Below, in pieces: positions 34,385 through 42,646 of a DNA stretch of 64,000 bases (the first letter of the stretch is position 1; every line of letters starts with the position of its first letter). A program made the position numbers and the translations under genes. Below the pieces are notes generated by a model that worked only from the letters and a program-made list of their open reading frames with translations, was not told the DNA's origin and did not search any database. This stretch comes from Archangium sp. (GTDB lineage Bacteria > Myxococcota > Myxococcia > Myxococcales > Myxococcaceae), in assembly GCA_022843845.1 (NCBI GenBank), contig JALHMW010000009.1, positions 1 through 64,000 of the forward strand, written 5' to 3'.

Positions 34385-34486
34385 ACGAAGAGCAATCGTG
34401 GCGGCACCACAGGAGTCCCGGACGTTGAGCGCCGCCATTCACGTCGCGGCTCGCCGAGACGTGTCCGACGCCATCGTGCTGCGCAC

Positions 34487-35902
34487 CTACGTGCCCTGGT
34501 CACGGGCTGCGACGAGCTCCTTGAACCGGGCGCCAATCGGGTTGCCGTCGAGCACGAGCCTCGCGCGCTTCAGGGTCTTCGCTGACAGCAACGCCTCGGC
34601 GCCGGTCTGGTTGATGCGATTCGACGCCAGCCACAACGACTCGAGCGTCGCGAGGTGCGGGCTCCTGGCGAGAAGAATCGCGCCGTCATTCCCGATGCGA
34701 TTGGACGACAGCGACAGGCGACTGAGGCGCTTGAACCGAACGCGCGCGAGCACCTCAGCGCCGTCGGGACCCAGCTCGTTGTCCGAGAGTGACAACCTCG
34801 AGAGCCCGGCGAACCAGCGCGCCTTCGTGAGGGCCTCGACGCCGGTGGAGCCGAGCGTGTCGGACGTGAGCGAGAACTCCGTCAACGCGGGGAACGCGTC
34901 ACTGCCGGCCAGCTGTGCCGCGCCGTCGTCTCCCAGCACCTGGCCCGTGAAGCCGAGAGACGTGAGGGCACGGAGCTTCCGCGTGGACGCCAGGGTCGTC
35001 AGGCCTTCCCGGCCGAGCGGCACCAGCGCGCCTCTCGTGGAGCGGAAGTCGAGCGACCGAACCGTCGCGAGCCACGGCCACGACAACACGCGCGCCACAT
35101 CCACTCTCCGCCGACTGGCGAAGACGAGCGAACGCACGGGCTCGTTCACCAGCGTCGCCTGCGCCGCGTCCAATGAGTCGACGTCGAGCACCGTCACCGC
35201 GTCGAGGAACCCCCGCGCGAACGAAGCGGTGACGGCGTCAGCGGCGAGCGGGCCCAGCCACGTCGCCCCATGCGATGACAACAGGCTCACCTGCCGGGCT
35301 TCGAGCTCGAGCCGACGCGCCTGCTCCAGCTCGGGCCGGGTGAGCTCACACTGCACCGCGATGAACTCTCCGCGCGGGTCGCCCTGCTCCATCAACCAGT
35401 CGGCGTAGACCTGTCGCGGCCCGTCATCGTCAGGCGCCTTGCGAATCGCGTCGAGCAACGAGGTGGCGCTCGGTGACTCCTGCGCGAAGGCGATGCGCCG
35501 TCGATCGACCGCGCGCCGGTTCGCCCACTGCTCGCACCGCACCGCGTTCGCCACCGGCGTCCACGCATCCCACCCGCGCAGGTCGCCGAAGGCGCGATCA
35601 GGAGACACGAGCCCCGTCCTCGCGGTGCCCAGCCCCACGACGACGCCGGTGTCCGTCACGACGCACAGACACAATGAGGTGTGCTGCCGGCCGTCCTCCA
35701 CGTCACCGCCGTGCACCACGACGAGCGGCAGCCGGTCTGCGCGGAGCGTGTCGACGGCCACCTTCACCTGCGTGGCGCTCAGGGTGCGGGCCGTGCGTCG
35801 CCCATTCACCTCACGAAGGCGTGCGTCGAGCCACGCCTCGTCATCCTTCGTCCACACGCACCGTCTGCCGTCGCTCACCGCAGCGGCGACAAGACCACGC
35901 AC
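34487..35902 (-). CDS. TIGR02996 domain protein with leucine-rich repeats
   Basis: The 471-residue protein starts at GTG 35902. The region SLLDAIRKAPDDDGPRQVYADWLMEQGDPRGEFIAVQ (about residues 149-185) is the TIGR02996 repeat-companion domain common in myxobacteria. The C-terminal half has ribonuclease-inhibitor-type leucine-rich repeats (LSRLSLSDNELGPDGAEVLA, LSRLSLSSNRIGNDGAILLA, LESLWLASNRINQTGAEALL). The N-terminal 140 residues include a strand-rich part (LCLCVVTDTGVVVGLG) of unknown kind. LRRs bind proteins. It is the last gene of the operon with the vWA, kinase, phosphatase and NAD enzymes, 22 bp after the vWA gene. Confidence 0.8.
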   Translation of the reverse strand: MRGLVAAAVSDGRRCVWTKDDEAWLDARLREVNGRRTARTLSATQVKVAVDTLRADRLPLVVVHGGDVEDGRQHTSLCLCVVTDTGVVVGLGTARTGLVSPDRAFGDLRGWDAWTPVANAVRCEQWANRRAVDRRRIAFAQESPSATSLLDAIRKAPDDDGPRQVYADWLMEQGDPRGEFIAVQCELTRPELEQARRLELEARQVSLLSSHGATWLGPLAADAVTASFARGFLDAVTVLDVDSLDAAQATLVNEPVRSLVFASRRRVDVARVLSWPWLATVRSLDFRSTRGALVPLGREGLTTLASTRKLRALTSLGFTGQVLGDDGAAQLAGSDAFPALTEFSLTSDTLGSTGVEALTKARWFAGLSRLSLSDNELGPDGAEVLARVRFKRLSRLSLSSNRIGNDGAILLARSPHLATLESLWLASNRINQTGAEALLSAKTLKRARLVLDGNPIGARFKELVAARDQGT

Positions 35903-35924
35903 GCGCGGCGATCACGAGCCTGTT

Positions 35925-36716
35925 TCAGGGGGTGAAGAAGCCAGCGTTCACGCCCGGCGCGACCTTCCCCTGGCTCGCGCGAATGGCCGACTTCGAGACG
36001 AGCTGGAACGTCTTGCGCAGGCCCGACGGCGTGGCGTCGCGCTGCACGTGCACGCACCCGGCCGGCACGCCCATCGCCGCGGCGATCAGCTCGAACTGGG
36101 TGTCCTTGCCGACGCCAACGAAGGCGAGCGTGAACAGCTCACTGGCCAGCAGATCCTTCGACAGCTTCGCGCAGGTGGGGCTGGTGCGGGTGCTCCCGAC
36201 GTCTTCACCATCGGTCACCACCACCACGACGCTTCGGGTGGGCGTCCCGCCGTCACGCAGCCGCTGGGCGTAGGCGACGTTGGCCGTCAGCGCGTCGCAC
36301 CAGGTGTCGTAGAGCCGCGTCGCACCTCCCGCGCGGTAGTTCTTCGCGTCGAGGCGCGTCGAGTCTTCCACCGGCACGTACGAGTGCAGCACCTTCTGAT
36401 CGCCGTTGAAGGTCCACAGCGCGAGCAGCACCGAGTCCTTCTCCTTCGCCCCGCCGAACGCGTCGAGCAGCGCGTTCTGTCCGTCACGCACGGCCTGCTC
36501 GAGGCCACGATCGGCGATCGAGCCGCTCGCGTCGATGAGCAGCGTCACCAGCGTCACGTCACTCGCCGTGATGTCTTCGAGCGCTCTGCCGGCGGCTCCG
36601 GCGAGCACGATGCCACCGAGGTTTCCGGTGATGAGGGTCGAGGTCTGCGCGCTCAGGACGCCTTTCGCGACCGCGCTGGTGAGGTTCTTCGTCACGTCAT
36701 CGTCGTTGTTGGACAT
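35925..36716 (-). CDS. von Willebrand factor A domain protein (TerY-like)
   Basis: The 263-residue protein starts at ATG 36716, preceded by AGGAG. A vWA domain spans about residues 55-235 with the metal-ion-dependent adhesion site DASGS near residue 63, a conserved Thr in the ATRLYDT segment and VVTDGED. It lacks a signal peptide and membrane segments, so it acts in the cytoplasm. The combination with a PP2C phosphatase and a protein kinase is that of the TerY-P triad, in which the vWA protein is thought to be the substrate or scaffold of the kinase. Here these genes are joined to NAD salvage enzymes. Confidence 0.85.
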   Translation of the reverse strand: MSNNDDDVTKNLTSAVAKGVLSAQTSTLITGNLGGIVLAGAAGRALEDITASDVTLVTLLIDASGSIADRGLEQAVRDGQNALLDAFGGAKEKDSVLLALWTFNGDQKVLHSYVPVEDSTRLDAKNYRAGGATRLYDTWCDALTANVAYAQRLRDGGTPTRSVVVVVTDGEDVGSTRTSPTCAKLSKDLLASELFTLAFVGVGKDTQFELIAAAMGVPAGCVHVQRDATPSGLRKTFQLVSKSAIRASQGKVAPGVNAGFFTP

Positions 36717-36777
36717 GGAGGTCTCCTGCCCGGCGCATTGCCGGTTCATGTGAAGGGTGGGGGTGGGTCAGCTCAGG

Positions 36778-37746
36778 TCAGATCGTGACGAGGTCGGAGG
36801 TCTTCACGACCTTCATGCCGGCCTTCTTCCACTTCTCGAGCGCCTCGGTGGCGATGCGCGGGAAGTCGAGGTGCGACGGGAGCGGCGAGATGGGCGGCGC
36901 AGGCACCGGGCTCATCGCGTCTTCGAGGATCCAGATCTTCTCGGCGAGCTTCGGGTCGGACTGCATCACGTGCTCCTGAATGTCGTTGAGCGTCGAGAGC
37001 ACGCAGTGGCTCTTCGCCTGGCCGAACACGTAGACGCGGTCGTACTCCATCAGCATCTTGAAGAAGGGCGTGTTGAACGAGCCCACCACCTGGCCGCCGA
37101 GCTCGGTCACCTCGGGCGACATGACGGAGTAGTTCTCGGTCATCGCGTGCGTGCCCTTGGTCTCGAAGTGGGTCTGGTGTTTCCGCGCGGCGGCGTGGAA
37201 GAGCGACGCCTCCATCATCGACGGCACCAGCGCGTGCGACAGCCCGCCGAGCAGCGTGTGGTACGGCCACACCGTCAGCACGTACTTGCCGCTCGCCTCG
37301 AGGCGCTTGACGTACTCGAGCGACTCCTTCGGGTGGGCCACGGCGGTCCATTTTCCGGCGCGCACCTCTTCATGGAAGATCGGCGTGAGCGGCGCCGGAT
37401 GTCGACCTTTCGCGTCGATCCACCACGCGGGGTGGAAGATCTGGAACATGCGGTGCGTGTCCATCGAGAAGAACAGCGACGTCACCTTGTCGAGGTTCCG
37501 GTACAGCCACTCGACGGTGCGCTGGGTGTCTTCGACGGCGCCGGGCACGAAGAGCGACGCGCCAGGTGTGCAGAAGCCGACCTGCACGTCGATGCCGAAC
37601 GCCGCAATGCGGAACTTGTCGGCGCCCGAGGGCTTGATGCCGTGCTTCTGCGCGTACGCCTCTCCGGCGTCGGCGACCAGGCCCGCGCGCTCCATGAACA
37701 ATTGGGGAACCTGCTTCGACTCGTAGAAATCGGGCAACGGCAACAT
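36778..37746 (-). CDS. Isochorismatase-fold cysteine hydrolase, nicotinamidase-like
   Basis: The 322-residue protein (ATG 37746, AGGAGG before it) has the catalytic triad of the family: Asp in GIDVQVGFC, a Lys in the KWTAVAHPKE/YVKRL region, and Cys in GQAKSHCVLSTL. The nicotinamidase-type metal site is also likely (SMDTHRMFQIFHPAWW, supplying Asp-x-His and a later His). Nicotinamidases turn nicotinamide into nicotinate, which the phosphoribosyltransferase of the same operon would use. The protein is about 100 residues longer than PncA; the extra sequence lies in the N-terminus and in a central insert. Its exact substrate is inferred from context. Confidence 0.75.
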   Translation of the reverse strand: MLPLPDFYESKQVPQLFMERAGLVADAGEAYAQKHGIKPSGADKFRIAAFGIDVQVGFCTPGASLFVPGAVEDTQRTVEWLYRNLDKVTSLFFSMDTHRMFQIFHPAWWIDAKGRHPAPLTPIFHEEVRAGKWTAVAHPKESLEYVKRLEASGKYVLTVWPYHTLLGGLSHALVPSMMEASLFHAAARKHQTHFETKGTHAMTENYSVMSPEVTELGGQVVGSFNTPFFKMLMEYDRVYVFGQAKSHCVLSTLNDIQEHVMQSDPKLAEKIWILEDAMSPVPAPPISPLPSHLDFPRIATEALEKWKKAGMKVVKTSDLVTI

Positions 37747-37768
37747 GGGACCTCCTGTTCGACTGCGT

Positions 37769-39553
37769 TCACGACAACGACAGTTGCACCAGCTCCTTCG
37801 ACGTGACGACGACGAGGCTCCCGTCCGACTGCGGGAGGAGCTCGTCTTGAGCGCTCACGAATGGCTGGGTGTCGGCGAAGCACGCGGCCTCGACGAGCAC
37901 GCCTGAGTCGAGCTTCATCGCGAGCAGCCCGTCATCGGAGCCGATCACCACGCGGCCACCGAGCAACGCCGCGTGACCGCTGCGACCGCCGACGCTCGTA
38001 CCGACCACCGCGCCGTCTTCCGAGATGAGCCAGCGATGCACGACGTCTTTGCCGTTCACTTCGGCGGTGACGCTCAGCAGCCCGTGCCGCGCGTCGAACA
38101 CCGCGTCGGCGGAGATCACCCTGCCCGTCCACCGGATGCCCGAAAGCTGCTTCACGCCCGCCCGACCGCTGCGAAGGAGGAACGCCACCGTCACGCCGCC
38201 CGCCCGATAGAAGCCCAGGCCGAGGCGCTCGCCGGTCCACAACCAGGTCTGCCCCTCGAGCACCTGCCCGACGCGCGTGCCGGTGCCCTGCTCGATCAAC
38301 CACTCGTTCTCGGTTCGGTAGGTGACGGCGGTGGCGGTCGCGAAGGTCGGCTCGGAGGCACGGACGCCCGTCTGTGCGCGCTCGACGAGCTTGCCGTGTT
38401 CATGACGATCCATCGCGCCGCGTGACGACACGACCCAGGTCGACGCGCCGGCGAGCCCGATGCGCTCCTGCGGGAGCAACGGCCGGTTCAGCACCACCGC
38501 GCCGTCTTCACGTCGCACGACGCCCTGCTCTTCGAAGACGTACTTCACGCCGCCCTGCATCGACGCGGCGAGCACCCGTCCACTCGTCTCGAAGAGGATC
38601 TTCGCGGTGCAGCGGCCCTTCACCCGAACCGCAGGCTTCGTCGCGAGCGGCCCGAGCGTGTGACAGACGGGACACACCGGCCGCGCATGCGTGACGCCAC
38701 ATGAGCACGTCGACCACGACTGCTGGAGCACGGGCTTCGTCGGCGCCTCGCGCACGTCCTTCTCGAACGTCTGCGAGAACCAGTGGAGCGCGTCGTCGGA
38801 CAACGTCTTCCACGAGGCCGCCACGCGCGGGAGCACGACGTCGTCTCTCATCACCGGGTGCCGCGCCTCGGCGCGCCGGAGCATCGTGTTCAGCTTCGCG
38901 TGCGTGCCTCCGAACGGGTGCACGTAGAGCAGCGACGAGAACAGCATCACCGCGAACGCGTACCAGTCGGTGCCTTCGTCGAAGCACGGGCGGTTCGAGA
39001 GGTCGACGCCGTAGAGCCGAGGGTCGAGGAACCGCTCGTGCCCGACGGCGCAGGACATGCCCGAGAACTGCATCGAGTCGGCGTCGATGAGGAACACGCG
39101 CTGGGAGCCAGGCTGCACGAGCACGTTGCCGTCGTTCAGATCGCCGACGATGACCTGGCGCGCATGAAGCGAGCGCACCGTCTGCTCCAGCTCGCGGAAC
39201 ATCGTCATCACCACGTCGTTCGAGATCGAATTCTCGCGGAACTTGCGCTGCGCCAGCCGGCCGGCGTCCTCGACGTCGCTGAGCGCCTGCATCACGAAGC
39301 CGATCACGTCACCGCGCTGGTCCTTCACGAGCTCGAGTGGGCCGAGCACGTTGGCAGGCAGCCCCGTCGGGAAGAGTGACAGCTTCTCGAGCTTCACGGC
39401 CCGCACGCGCGCTTCCGGAGCGTTCGCCGGATCGACGGGATGGAAAATCTTCACCGCGCGATCCTTCCAGTGAAAGACGCGCGCCTCGCCGCCTTCACCG
39501 AGCAGGTCGCTGTCCTTCAAGCGCACGCGCGTGTTGGCGACGTAGACGTCCAT
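37769..39553 (-). CDS. Atypical protein kinase with zinc ribbon and beta-propeller-like C-terminus
   Basis: The 594-residue protein has a kinase domain at residues about 12-290: glycine loop LLGEGGEARVF, Lys in RAVKIF, a catalytic loop VIVGDLNDGNVLV (the HRD His replaced by Val-Gly), IDADS in place of DFG and WYAFAVMLF. Both catalytic Asp residues and the Asn are kept, so activity is plausible. Next is a zinc-ribbon with CSCG and CPVC, then about 270 residues of repeated strands with WL/GV motifs resembling a propeller that could sense a ligand. It is 2 bp from the PP2C gene and just before the nicotinamidase-like gene. Confidence 0.85.
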   Translation of the reverse strand: MDVYVANTRVRLKDSDLLGEGGEARVFHWKDRAVKIFHPVDPANAPEARVRAVKLEKLSLFPTGLPANVLGPLELVKDQRGDVIGFVMQALSDVEDAGRLAQRKFRENSISNDVVMTMFRELEQTVRSLHARQVIVGDLNDGNVLVQPGSQRVFLIDADSMQFSGMSCAVGHERFLDPRLYGVDLSNRPCFDEGTDWYAFAVMLFSSLLYVHPFGGTHAKLNTMLRRAEARHPVMRDDVVLPRVAASWKTLSDDALHWFSQTFEKDVREAPTKPVLQQSWSTCSCGVTHARPVCPVCHTLGPLATKPAVRVKGRCTAKILFETSGRVLAASMQGGVKYVFEEQGVVRREDGAVVLNRPLLPQERIGLAGASTWVVSSRGAMDRHEHGKLVERAQTGVRASEPTFATATAVTYRTENEWLIEQGTGTRVGQVLEGQTWLWTGERLGLGFYRAGGVTVAFLLRSGRAGVKQLSGIRWTGRVISADAVFDARHGLLSVTAEVNGKDVVHRWLISEDGAVVGTSVGGRSGHAALLGGRVVIGSDDGLLAMKLDSGVLVEAACFADTQPFVSAQDELLPQSDGSLVVVTSKELVQLSLS

Positions 39554-39555
39554 GG

Positions 39556-40272
39556 CTACAGCTCCCGCGTATCGAGGACGGCGAGGGTGGTGTCGTCGGT
39601 GAAGCGCTCCGTTTCGTTGAGCACGTTGAGGCGCCGCTGCAGGTGCACAGGGTTGGTCCAGACGTGGGGCTCGTCGAGCAACGCGCGCAGTCCATCGGGA
39701 GCACGCGAGAGCCAGCCATCGACGCCATCGGTCGCCAGCGCCACCCGCCGCGCCGGTCCCAGGTGATGCACCCTCGCGGGCACGGACTTCCCCGTCAGCC
39801 GGTAGCCCACGTACGCCGGTGCGTTGTCGTCACCGGAGTCGAGCCGGGTCAGCTGACCATCGACGAAGACGGCGCCGTCACCCGAGCCGAACACCACGCA
39901 CTCCGAGCTGCGCTGCACGGCGCACAAGACCGTGAACAGCCCGTACTGCTCGAGCACTACCGTGCCGTCGTCGACCTCGACGGAGCGAACGAGACGGTCC
40001 AGCCACGCGGTGAGGTGCTCCATCGAGACCGAGGGAAGGTCAGCCAGCGCGACGTGCTCCAGCGCCAGCGTCATCATCGCCAGGGCACGTGCGCCGAGGC
40101 GGGCGCCGACCTCGGAGAAGGGCTGACTCGAGCAGCCGTCCGTCACCACCGCCACGCACGTCTCGCCGCGCGAGCTGACGAAGACGCCGTCCTGGTTGTT
40201 GCGGCCCAGTCGCACATGCTCACGCCCGATGAGCGTCGCGGTGCGCGTGGTGGTGTGGTGAGGGGAGCTCAT
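39556..40272 (-). CDS. PP2C-type Ser/Thr phosphatase
   Basis: The 238-residue protein has PP2C motifs: GRNNQDGVFVS, VTDGCSSQPFSEVGARLG with the metal-binding Asp-Gly, LATDGVDGW and FTDDTTLAVL near the end. It is cytoplasmic and presumably reverses the adjacent kinase. The ATG at 40272 overlaps the stop of the phosphoribosyltransferase gene (ATGA), and its own stop is 2 bp from the kinase start, so the three gene products are made in fixed proportion. It is shorter than eukaryotic PP2C but normal for bacteria. Confidence 0.88.
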   Translation of the reverse strand: MSSPHHTTTRTATLIGREHVRLGRNNQDGVFVSSRGETCVAVVTDGCSSQPFSEVGARLGARALAMMTLALEHVALADLPSVSMEHLTAWLDRLVRSVEVDDGTVVLEQYGLFTVLCAVQRSSECVVFGSGDGAVFVDGQLTRLDSGDDNAPAYVGYRLTGKSVPARVHHLGPARRVALATDGVDGWLSRAPDGLRALLDEPHVWTNPVHLQRRLNVLNETERFTDDTTLAVLDTREL

Positions 40273-41708
40273 CCAAACGCCTCCTTCTTCAAGCGGGTGA
40301 CGAGGGCCTCGGTGGCCGGAGAGTGGACGAGGCGCAGGTCCTCCGCGCGAACGGACTTCGCCTCGGCCAGAGCGGGCGACGACAGGGCCGGTGCTCCGGT
40401 GAGCAGCTCGTAGCCCTCGGCCACGGCCTCACCTTCTTGCGCGACGACGCCGAATGGGCCGCTGGCCCCCGCGCGACGCCGCCACAGCACCGGCTTTCCG
40501 GGAACGCTCTGCTTGCCGCTACCCGCCTCGTTCCCGAACTTCATGCAGGCCCGTTTCCCGGTCTGCGTCAGCTTGTAGACGGCCGACACGCGATCTCTCG
40601 TCAGCGGTGAGCCGGCGGTCTGCGCGACGATGAAGCCGCCGTACCCGTAGACCTGCTCCTCGGGCGTCCAGCCGACCTCTTTGCGGAGCTCCTCGAAGCG
40701 CTTCGTCAGCGCGGTGTCGAAGCTGTCCTCCAGAATCTGCACGGGGCGAATCCCCATCTCGAGCGCGAGCTTCGCGGCGAAGCGGTACTGCGCTTCTTTG
40801 TCACCCGAGTCGTACCGAATGGAGTCGTGCTTCCCGCCGCGCTCCTTGATGATCGCGTACGCCGCGGGGATGCCGCTCTTGATGGTGTCGAAGGTGTCGA
40901 GAAGAAAGCTGGAGCGATTCGAGCGCCGCTCCACCATCGCGCGGAACGCCGCGTCATCGGAGCCGAAGCGCTGCACGTGCTCGTGCCCCATCGTGCCGAC
41001 AGGAGTGAGGCCCTTCACGCGCGCGCCGTACACGTGGCTGGTGCGGGTGAGCCCCGCCGCCTTGCAGCCGTCGAGCGCCAACAGGTGCTGCTCGACGCAA
41101 GTCGCCGCACGGAGGCCGACCTCGAAGAGGCGGTCGGGAGTCCCCGTCACCTCGGCCAGCTCTTTCACTCTGGCCGTGACGCGCGCGACGTAGGCCTCGG
41201 ACGCGACCGTGATCGGCGGCGCCTTCACGCCCACGGCGTCGAGCGTCTCGAGCACGATGCGCTTCTGCTCCTCACACGTCACCGTGCCGACCGACGCCGC
41301 CAGCTCGTCGGGCCGCAGCAGCGCCACTGTCGCCACCTGCACGCGGTAGCTCCACATCAACACCAGCGGCTCGAGCCACGAGACGACCGCCGACGGGCCG
41401 GTGATGCAGCAGATCGGCTCGCGGTCATTGAAGACAGCGTTCTTCGGCAGCGCGTGAATTCGCACCTGGCTGGCGAGCGCTATCGCCGCATGAAACCCCG
41501 CGCCCATCTCGTAGTCGTGCTTCGCCAGGAACTCCCAGTCGCCCGCTTCGGGCACCGGCAACACCTCACGCACCAGCTTCTCGACGTCGAAGGGCAACAC
41601 CTGCAACCCGCCCTTGCGGTGCGACGCGTAGAACGTCTCTTCCCGCAGCGGCCAACCCGCCTCCGCCATCGAGAACTTGTAGCCGTCCGTCACCAGCAAC
41701 CCAGCCAT
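40269..41708 (-). CDS. Nicotinate phosphoribosyltransferase family enzyme
   Basis: The 479-residue protein starts at ATG 41708 (TGAGGT before it). It shows the family pattern: TDGYKFSMAEAGWP at the N-terminus, TGPSAVVSWLEPLVLM, GLRAATCVEQHL, GTMGHEHVQRFG, the segment IRYDSGDKEAQ with the phosphate-binding Asp/Ser/Gly, and YGYGGFIVAQTAGSP. Such enzymes join nicotinate (or nicotinamide) to PRPP, giving the mononucleotide for NAD synthesis. Which substrate it prefers cannot be read off. As first gene of the operon it follows a strong sigma-70 promoter. With the nicotinamidase-like hydrolase it would form the first half of the Preiss-Handler route. Confidence 0.87.
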   Translation of the reverse strand: MAGLLVTDGYKFSMAEAGWPLREETFYASHRKGGLQVLPFDVEKLVREVLPVPEAGDWEFLAKHDYEMGAGFHAAIALASQVRIHALPKNAVFNDREPICCITGPSAVVSWLEPLVLMWSYRVQVATVALLRPDELAASVGTVTCEEQKRIVLETLDAVGVKAPPITVASEAYVARVTARVKELAEVTGTPDRLFEVGLRAATCVEQHLLALDGCKAAGLTRTSHVYGARVKGLTPVGTMGHEHVQRFGSDDAAFRAMVERRSNRSSFLLDTFDTIKSGIPAAYAIIKERGGKHDSIRYDSGDKEAQYRFAAKLALEMGIRPVQILEDSFDTALTKRFEELRKEVGWTPEEQVYGYGGFIVAQTAGSPLTRDRVSAVYKLTQTGKRACMKFGNEAGSGKQSVPGKPVLWRRRAGASGPFGVVAQEGEAVAEGYELLTGAPALSSPALAEAKSVRAEDLRLVHSPATEALVTRLKKEAFG

Positions 41709-41726
41709 GGCTGACCTCACAAGAGA

Positions 41727-41755
41727 GTTATAGACACCACACAAAGAGTCGTCAA
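41727..41755 (-). promoter_or_regulatory. Sigma-70 promoter for the NAPRT-PP2C-kinase operon with GTGTCT repeats
   Basis: On the minus strand TTGACG (complement of 41750-41755) and TATAAC (complement of 41727-41732) are separated by exactly 17 nt. It places the transcription start about 10-12 nt before the NAPRT start codon. GTGTCT occurs twice, at 41755-41760 and 41732-41737 (complement), 23 bp apart, one touching each hexamer. This is a likely operator for a dimeric repressor. Confidence 0.65.
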
Positions 41756-42000
41756 GACACTATCTTCACTTCAATGCCACTCACACAAAAGAACATGCGA
41801 AAACATGGACTTAAAATGTCACACGAAGTCCTGCACACTGGCGCGATCTGTCCGACCGCACTGAATTAGAATAGATTTATGACTCATAAGAACTGATTCA
41901 GTCTAAACGCTAGCTCAAAAGAGCCTGTTTTTAGAACCTTTTTGACCTTCGACGTAATTCTCCCTGACATGCATGGAGCGCCCAGTCGCAACGGCTCGAA

Positions 42001-42052
42001 CCCCTGGTGCGATGATGTAGGCACACGGCGCCACTGCGGCGCACCAAAGGGG
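42001..42052 (+). promoter_or_regulatory. Hairpin covering the ribosome-binding site of the ECF sigma gene
   Basis: CCCCTGGTGCG (42001-42011) can pair with CGCACC, two bulged A, AGGGG (42040-42052). The 3' arm contains the AAGGGGAG ribosome-binding site of the sigma gene at 42061. Between the arms are 28 nt that can form smaller GC pairs. The fold would hide the start site from ribosomes. The role as a translational switch is inferred. Confidence 0.45.
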
Positions 42053-42060
42053 AGAACGAC

Positions 42061-42558
42061 ATGAAGCCGGAACTGAAAATCGAGACGCTCTACGCGAAGT
42101 ACGGACCGACGATCTACGCACGCTGCCGCCGCCTGCTGCGCGACCCGGTCGCCGCCGAAGACGCGACGCAGGACATCTTCGTGAAGCTGATGCGCCACAT
42201 CGAAGCGGCGCCGACCGAAGACGCGGTGCTCCCGTGGATTCACCGCATCGTGACGAACCACTGCCTCAACGTCATTCGTGACGCCAAGCGCCGCGCCGCC
42301 CCGGTGGAAGAGCTGCCGGAGCTGGTCGACGACGACTTCGAAGACAGCGTGGTGTCGAAGAACTTCGCGCAGAAGGTGCTCGAGTCGGCGCCCGAAGCCA
42401 TCAAGGCCCCCGCCATGCTGTACCACGGCAAGGGCATGGAGCAGTCGAAGGTCGCCGAGACGCTCGGCTGCTCGCGCCGCACCGTGCTGTACCGCCTCTC
42501 GGAGTTCACGCGCCGCGCGATGAAGATGCACGCCGCCGCGGAAGCCGGGCAGGCCTGA
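42061..42558 (+). CDS. ECF-type RNA polymerase sigma factor
   Basis: The 165-residue protein starts at ATG 42061 with AAGGGGAG before it. Region 2 is ETLYAKYGPTIYARCRRLLRDPVAAEDATQDIFVKLMRHI, followed by VLPWIHRIVTNHCLNVIRDAKRR. Region 4 is APAMLYHGKGMEQSKVAETLGCSRRTVLYRLSEFTRRAM. It lacks a partner anti-sigma gene. A perfect terminator follows, so it is a single-gene transcription unit. It is divergent from the NAD/kinase operon and could regulate it; this is only suggested by position. Confidence 0.92.
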   Translation: MKPELKIETLYAKYGPTIYARCRRLLRDPVAAEDATQDIFVKLMRHIEAAPTEDAVLPWIHRIVTNHCLNVIRDAKRRAAPVEELPELVDDDFEDSVVSKNFAQKVLESAPEAIKAPAMLYHGKGMEQSKVAETLGCSRRTVLYRLSEFTRRAMKMHAAAEAGQA

Positions 42559-42577
42559 AGAGAAACGCAGTCCCAGG

Positions 42578-42618
42578 AACGCCGTGGCGCTCTCCCCCGC
42601 CACGGCGTTCTTCTTTTT
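42578..42618 (+). terminator. Rho-independent terminator after the ECF sigma gene
   Basis: A perfect 12-bp stem, AACGCCGTGGCG and CGCCACGGCGTT, with an 8-nt loop is followed by CTTCTTTTT. It ends 20 to 60 nt after the sigma stop codon. This is the clearest intrinsic terminator in the window. Confidence 0.93.
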
Positions 42619-42646
42619 GGCGATGACGTGTACGACAGTGACGCGC

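Larger units (their letters stand above)
41709..42060. other. AT-rich divergent control region
   Basis: These 352 bases separate the leftward NAD/kinase operon from a rightward ECF sigma gene. About half of them (41720-41960) are clearly AT-richer than anything else in the window. The region holds a near-consensus leftward promoter with GTGTCT repeats, T-rich tracts at 41925-41945, and a hairpin over the sigma gene's ribosome-binding site. No open frame with coding character is seen. The low GC could mark a promoter/operator zone or a horizontally acquired segment. Confidence 0.7.
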
